Source: JAVBRA01 sp031548435 (lineage in GTDB: Bacteria; Bacteroidota; Bacteroidia; Bacteroidales; Rikenellaceae). Taken from it: a stretch of DNA of 64,000 nucleotides. Location of the stretch: assembly GCA_031548435.1 (NCBI GenBank), contig JAVBRA010000012.1:62001-126000 (forward strand). The letters run 5' to 3'. Below, piece after piece: positions 61,042 to 64,000 of this stretch; the stretch's first letter is position 1, and each line of letters starts with the position of its first letter. A program made the position numbers and the translations under genes. The notes beneath the pieces were generated by a model. The model was not told the DNA's origin. It made no database searches and saw nothing but the letters and a program-made list of their open reading frames with translations.

Positions 61042-62009
61042 TCGCCGCCGACCAGATAACCGGAATCGCTTCAAGGGGGGAGTTCGACGCTCTTGCCTTG
61101 CGGTTGTTCTGTTTTCAGGCTGAAAAGTGCGCCCCGTACCGGGAATACGTTTCGCTGCTGGGCATCGACCCCGCAACGATACGGGACGTCGGGCGGATCC
61201 CGTTCCTGCCGATCCGGTTTTTCAGGAGCCGCGACGTTTATTGCGGGGGCGCGCCGCCACAGATCACATTCACCAGCAGCGGCACCACCTCGGCGCAAAC
61301 GTCGCGGCATCCGGTGGCCGATGTGTCGCTCTACGAGACCTCTTTCACGCGCGGGTTCGAGTTGTTTTACGGCAACCCGGCCGACGTGGCCATCTTCGCC
61401 CTGCTGCCGGGATATCTGGAGCGGCAGGGATCGTCGCTGGTGTACATGGCCGACAAGCTGTCCCGATACAATCCGGAGGGCGGTTTCTTTATCCATGACA
61501 AAGCCGCGCTGGCCGAAAAACTGGCCGCAAGGGATGCCGCCGGCAAAAAGAGCCTGCTGATCGGGGTGACGTTCGCCCTGCTGGAGATGGCGCAGGAATT
61601 CCAACTGCGGCTGAAAAACACGATGGTGATGGAAACCGGCGGCATGAAGGGCCACGGGCGCGAGCTGCCCCGCCAAACGCTGCACGCCATTCTGTGCCGG
61701 GCATTCGGCGTCGGGGACATCCACTCCGAGTACGGCATGACCGAGTTGCTGTCGCAGGCCTATTCTTCGGGACAGGGGCTGTTCCGTCCCGTGCCGTGGA
61801 TGCGGGTTTCGGCGCGCGAACTCAACGATCCGTTCCGCACTCTGCCTGCCGGGGCCGCCGGAGGCATAAACATCATCGATCTGGCAAACGTTCACTCGTG
61901 CGCCTTCATCGAAACCGAGGATTTGGGGACGGTCGAAACCGACGGCAGTTTCCGCATCGCCGGCCGCATCGACCGAAGCATCCTGCGCGGGTGCAATATG
62001 CTGATATAA
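61038..62009 (+). CDS. LuxE/PaaK-family acyl-protein synthetase-like
   Basis: 323 residues from TTG 61038, which overlaps the trxB stop; no ATG serves before the conserved region. The family pattern is clear: ITFTSSGTTSAQTSRH (AMP/acyl-phosphate loop), HSEYGMTELLSQAYS, and a C-terminal RIAGRIDRSILRGCN. LuxE relatives activate fatty acids by adenylation and load them on a protein or amine. No LuxC reductase is nearby, so the acceptor is unknown. Coupling to trxB is unexpected. Confidence 0.8.
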   Translation: MIAADQITGIASRGEFDALALRLFCFQAEKCAPYREYVSLLGIDPATIRDVGRIPFLPIRFFRSRDVYCGGAPPQITFTSSGTTSAQTSRHPVADVSLYETSFTRGFELFYGNPADVAIFALLPGYLERQGSSLVYMADKLSRYNPEGGFFIHDKAALAEKLAARDAAGKKSLLIGVTFALLEMAQEFQLRLKNTMVMETGGMKGHGRELPRQTLHAILCRAFGVGDIHSEYGMTELLSQAYSSGQGLFRPVPWMRVSARELNDPFRTLPAGAAGGINIIDLANVHSCAFIETEDLGTVETDGSFRIAGRIDRSILRGCNMLI

Positions 62010-62030
62010 AACACGCAACGACAAACATAC

Positions 62031-62354
62031 ATGAAAGCGATATTCAACCGGCTGTTCCGGAACAGCGAAAATTTCCCGTCATGGTTCATAGGGCTCAACT
62101 GGCTCTCGCTGACCCTGATTTTGGTGTGGCCGCTGGTATTCTTCACCTCGATCTTCATGTTCGACGCGCCGGGCTCCGACACGCTGCCCAACTACCTGCT
62201 TTTTTTCGCCATCAACGGTTACCCGCTGCTGTTGGTGGGCATTGCGTTCCTGAGTGTCGGGCTGTATCCGAGAAACAGGATCGCGGCCACTCTCCTGCCA
62301 TGCATTCCGCTGGCGGTGTTCGGATGGTTGCTGTGCCTGCTGTTTTTTTCGTGA
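62031..62354 (+). CDS. Small three-helix membrane protein
   Basis: 107 residues with three hydrophobic helices (LTLILVWPLVFFTSIFMF, LLFFAINGYPLLLVGIAFL, LLPCIPLAVFGWLLCLLFF). No family recognised. It starts 21 bases after the LuxE-like gene and is probably cotranscribed with it. The 190 bases that follow have no gene. Confidence 0.6.
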   Translation: MKAIFNRLFRNSENFPSWFIGLNWLSLTLILVWPLVFFTSIFMFDAPGSDTLPNYLLFFAINGYPLLLVGIAFLSVGLYPRNRIAATLLPCIPLAVFGWLLCLLFFS

Positions 62355-62538
62355 ACGGATGAGAAACAACTCCGCCCCAATCGGTGTGAGAGATAAATTT
62401 CCGGTAATCTTTTCCGCTTAGGCTTCGGAACAAGCCGTAGTGTAATCGCCTGACAATCATTTGTTATATTCTGTTTTCTATCCGGTTGAGCGTATCCCTG
62501 CCTGCCGGATCTACTATTTTATTCCCTTTTTACTGTCA

Positions 62539-62546
62539 TATTTTTG
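62539..62546 (+). promoter_or_regulatory. -7 element of the oxoacid oxidoreductase operon
   Basis: TATTTTTG matches TAnnTTTG, 18 bases before the ATG at 62565. It also argues against an in-frame TTG start at 62544. Confidence 0.6.
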
Positions 62547-62564
62547 CCCCGGATTAAAACGAAG

Positions 62565-62798
62565 ATGATGGGCAAAATCAAAGGCACGATCGAAATCGAC
62601 AGGGAAAGGTGCAAGGGGTGCGCCGTGTGTGCGCAAGCCTGCCCGCTGAGCCTGATTTCGATGTCGGACGAGGTCAACGCCAAAGGATACAACTACGCCA
62701 CAATGGACTCGGCCGACTGTACCGGTTGCGCAAGCTGCGGCATCGTGTGCCCCGACAGTTGCATCACCATCTTCCGCGCCCTCAGGGAGGCCGATTAA
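62565..62798 (+). CDS. vorD: 2-oxoacid:ferredoxin oxidoreductase delta (2x4Fe-4S ferredoxin) subunit
   Basis: 77 residues with two cluster-binding sets: C16-x2-C19-x2-C22-x3-C26 and C52-x2-C55-x2-C58-x3-C62, the usual dicluster layout. It relays electrons from the oxidoreductase to ferredoxin. The ATG at 62565 (or 62568) is downstream of the promoter. Followed after 19 bases by the alpha-type subunit gene, as in vor/kor operons. Confidence 0.9.
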   Translation: MMGKIKGTIEIDRERCKGCAVCAQACPLSLISMSDEVNAKGYNYATMDSADCTGCASCGIVCPDSCITIFRALREAD

Positions 62799-62817
62799 CA
62801 GGAGCTCCGGCTTCGAA

Positions 62818-63939
62818 ATGAATGAACCGAGGGAACAACAACAAATGCCAATGGTCATGAGCGAGATAAAACTGATGAAAGGGAACGAAGCGGTGGCCGA
62901 GGCGGCCGTGCGGTGCGGATGCGACGGGTATTTCGGCTACCCGATCACGCCGCAGACCGAGATCATGGAAACACTCATCGACATGCGCCCGTGGGAGACC
63001 ACCGGCATGACGGTGTTGCAGGCCGAGAGCGAGATCGCCTCGATCAACATGGTCTACGGCGCGGCTTCGTGCGGGCGGAGGGCCATGACCTCGTCGTCGA
63101 GCCCCGGCATCAGCCTGATGACCGAAGGGTTGAGCTACCTGGCCGGGGCCGAACTGCCCTGCCTGGTGGTGAACGTGGTGCGCGGAGGGCCGGGACTGGG
63201 AACGATCCAGCCGGCGCAGTCGGACTACTTCCAGGCCACCAAAGGGGGCGGCCACGGCGACTACCGCCTGCTGGTGCTGGCGCCGGCGTCGGTGCAGGAA
63301 ATGTACGATTTTGTAGGGCTGGGTTTCGACCTGGCGTTCAAATACCGCAACCCGGTGATGATCCTCTCGGACGGCGTCATCGGCCAGATGATGGAGAAGG
63401 TGGAGCTGGGCGTCCCGGTGCCGCGTCACGACGGGAAACAGATCGCGGAACAGTGCGGCGATTGGGCCACAACGGGCAAGCCGGCCACCCGCGGCCGCAA
63501 CATCATCACCTCGGTCGACCTCGACCCGGTGCGGCAGGAGGATTTCAACCGCAAACTCCAGGAGAAATACGACCGCATGCGCCGCGACGAGGTGCGCTAC
63601 ACCGAAAACCAGTGCTCCGACGCCGACTACCTGTTGGTGGCCTACGGCTCGTCGGCGCGCATATGCAACAAAGTGGTGGACATGGCCCGCAAAGAGGGGA
63701 TCCGAGTGGGGCTGCTGCGCCCGGTGACCCTGTTCCCGTTTCCCTACGCGCCGATCAAACGGCTGGCCCCGCAGGTGAAGGGCATTCTTGCCGTCGAAAT
63801 GAGCATGGGGCAGATGGTCGAGGATGTGATGCTGGCCGCCTGCGGACAAACCGCCGTGGCCCACTACGGCAAGTGCGGCGGGGCCATCCATTCGCCCGCC
63901 GACGTCTACGAGGCGTTGAAGCAAACGTTCCTTTTATAA
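62818..63939 (+). CDS. vorB: 2-oxoacid:ferredoxin oxidoreductase alpha subunit (VorB/KorA type)
   Basis: 373 residues. Pyrimidine-binding and transketolase-like domains: GYPITPQTEIMETL, TSSSSPGISLMTEGLSYLAGAE (both split here), and LLRPVTLFPFPY near residue 305. Decarboxylates branched-chain or other 2-oxo acids to acyl-CoA with reduced ferredoxin; VorB is the best match, but KorA-type use of 2-oxoglutarate is not excluded. The start may be at 62857 (MSEIKLMKGNEAV) instead. The TPP-binding subunit should lie just beyond the window. Confidence 0.88.
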   Translation: MNEPREQQQMPMVMSEIKLMKGNEAVAEAAVRCGCDGYFGYPITPQTEIMETLIDMRPWETTGMTVLQAESEIASINMVYGAASCGRRAMTSSSSPGISLMTEGLSYLAGAELPCLVVNVVRGGPGLGTIQPAQSDYFQATKGGGHGDYRLLVLAPASVQEMYDFVGLGFDLAFKYRNPVMILSDGVIGQMMEKVELGVPVPRHDGKQIAEQCGDWATTGKPATRGRNIITSVDLDPVRQEDFNRKLQEKYDRMRRDEVRYTENQCSDADYLLVAYGSSARICNKVVDMARKEGIRVGLLRPVTLFPFPYAPIKRLAPQVKGILAVEMSMGQMVEDVMLAACGQTAVAHYGKCGGAIHSPADVYEALKQTFLL

Positions 63940-63994
63940 GGAATTCCGTTATTCCCCTTCTTAACGCAAAGGGAGGCCAAAAATTCAAAACCCG

Positions 63995-64000
63995 ATGAAA
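63995..64000 (+). CDS. Start of the next subunit gene (cut by the window edge)
   Basis: ATGAAA at the very end, after AAAGGGAGG at 63969-63977. By operon logic this should be the TPP-binding (beta) subunit, but only two codons are visible. Confidence 0.3.

Noticed and set aside
62544..62564. TTG start for the ferredoxin subunit at 62544
   Set aside because: It overlaps the -7 promoter element; the ATG at 62565 gives a normal ferredoxin N-terminus.
1..64000. CRISPR arrays, restriction, toxin-antitoxin or other defence cassettes, prophage genes, transposases
   Set aside because: Looked for regular direct repeats and for characteristic motifs on both strands; none found.

Overview
The window is a chromosomal segment of a GC-rich member of the Bacteroidota, most likely Bacteroidales and possibly Alistipes/Rikenellaceae-like (inference; no rRNA is present to fix taxonomy). 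The signs are: promoters of the Bacteroidota type (TTTG, about 19 bases, TAnnTTTG) in front of many genes; few recognisable Shine-Dalgarno sites; BACON, FISUMP, DUF1573, DUF4294 and six-bladed-propeller lipoproteins; the beta-first F-type ATPase operon with a short epsilon subunit; a pyrophosphate-type phosphofructokinase; and the AURKAIP1/COX24 mini-protein.

Layout. 1-7.6 kb: dnaE-trxA (minus), a DUF2007 protein, divergent NUDIX and pyrE, an SRPBCC protein and a DUF4294 protein. 7.6-12 kb: two paralogous BACON/FISUMP surface lipoproteins, each with its own promoter and terminator. 12-18.2 kb: an efflux operon (TolC-like, HlyD-like, two ABC ATPases, two ABC-2 permeases). 18.3-25.8 kb: the complete F1Fo ATP synthase operon. 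25.8-30.7 kb: flavodiiron protein, hotdog thioesterase, PPi-phosphofructokinase and arginine decarboxylase. 30.8-32.1 kb: a frameshifted small lipoprotein, a secreted protein and tRNA-Pro(CGG). 32.4-36 kb: sirtuin, GH20 hexosaminidase and DUF1573 operon (minus), then tRNA-Gln(CTG). 36.5-45.1 kb: outer-membrane barrel, greA, a decayed surface-protein fragment, a TPR lipoprotein, rpsO-pnp, and coaD-lpxD-phosphatase. 45.3-55 kb: a propeller lipoprotein with a broken start region, etfB-etfA-YcxB-acyl-CoA dehydrogenase, a coupled glycosyltransferase/sigma factor/rsmG operon and a second propeller lipoprotein. 55-64 kb: HU, the COX24-type mini-protein, RNase G, GtrA, LysE and M23/LysM proteins, trxB coupled to a LuxE-like acyltransferase, and the start of a 2-oxoacid:ferredoxin oxidoreductase operon that runs off the right edge.

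Most of the window is housekeeping: DNA and RNA polymerisation and decay, envelope synthesis, anaerobic energy metabolism (ferredoxin, ETF, pyrophosphate and O2-scavenging enzymes) and ATP synthesis. I see no transposase, prophage, CRISPR array or complete defence system. The points that deserve attention are: two lipoprotein genes broken at homopolymer runs (A7 at 45316, G4/G5 at 31037); families of intergenic elements (CCGCAGGG...TTTCCGG, and hairpins followed by GTTATCGG); a perfect 20-bp palindrome at 6619; a charged C-terminal tail on the ATP synthase alpha subunit plus an untranslated gap in that operon; and some unusual couplings (TTGA stop/start overlaps, YcxB inside the ETF operon).
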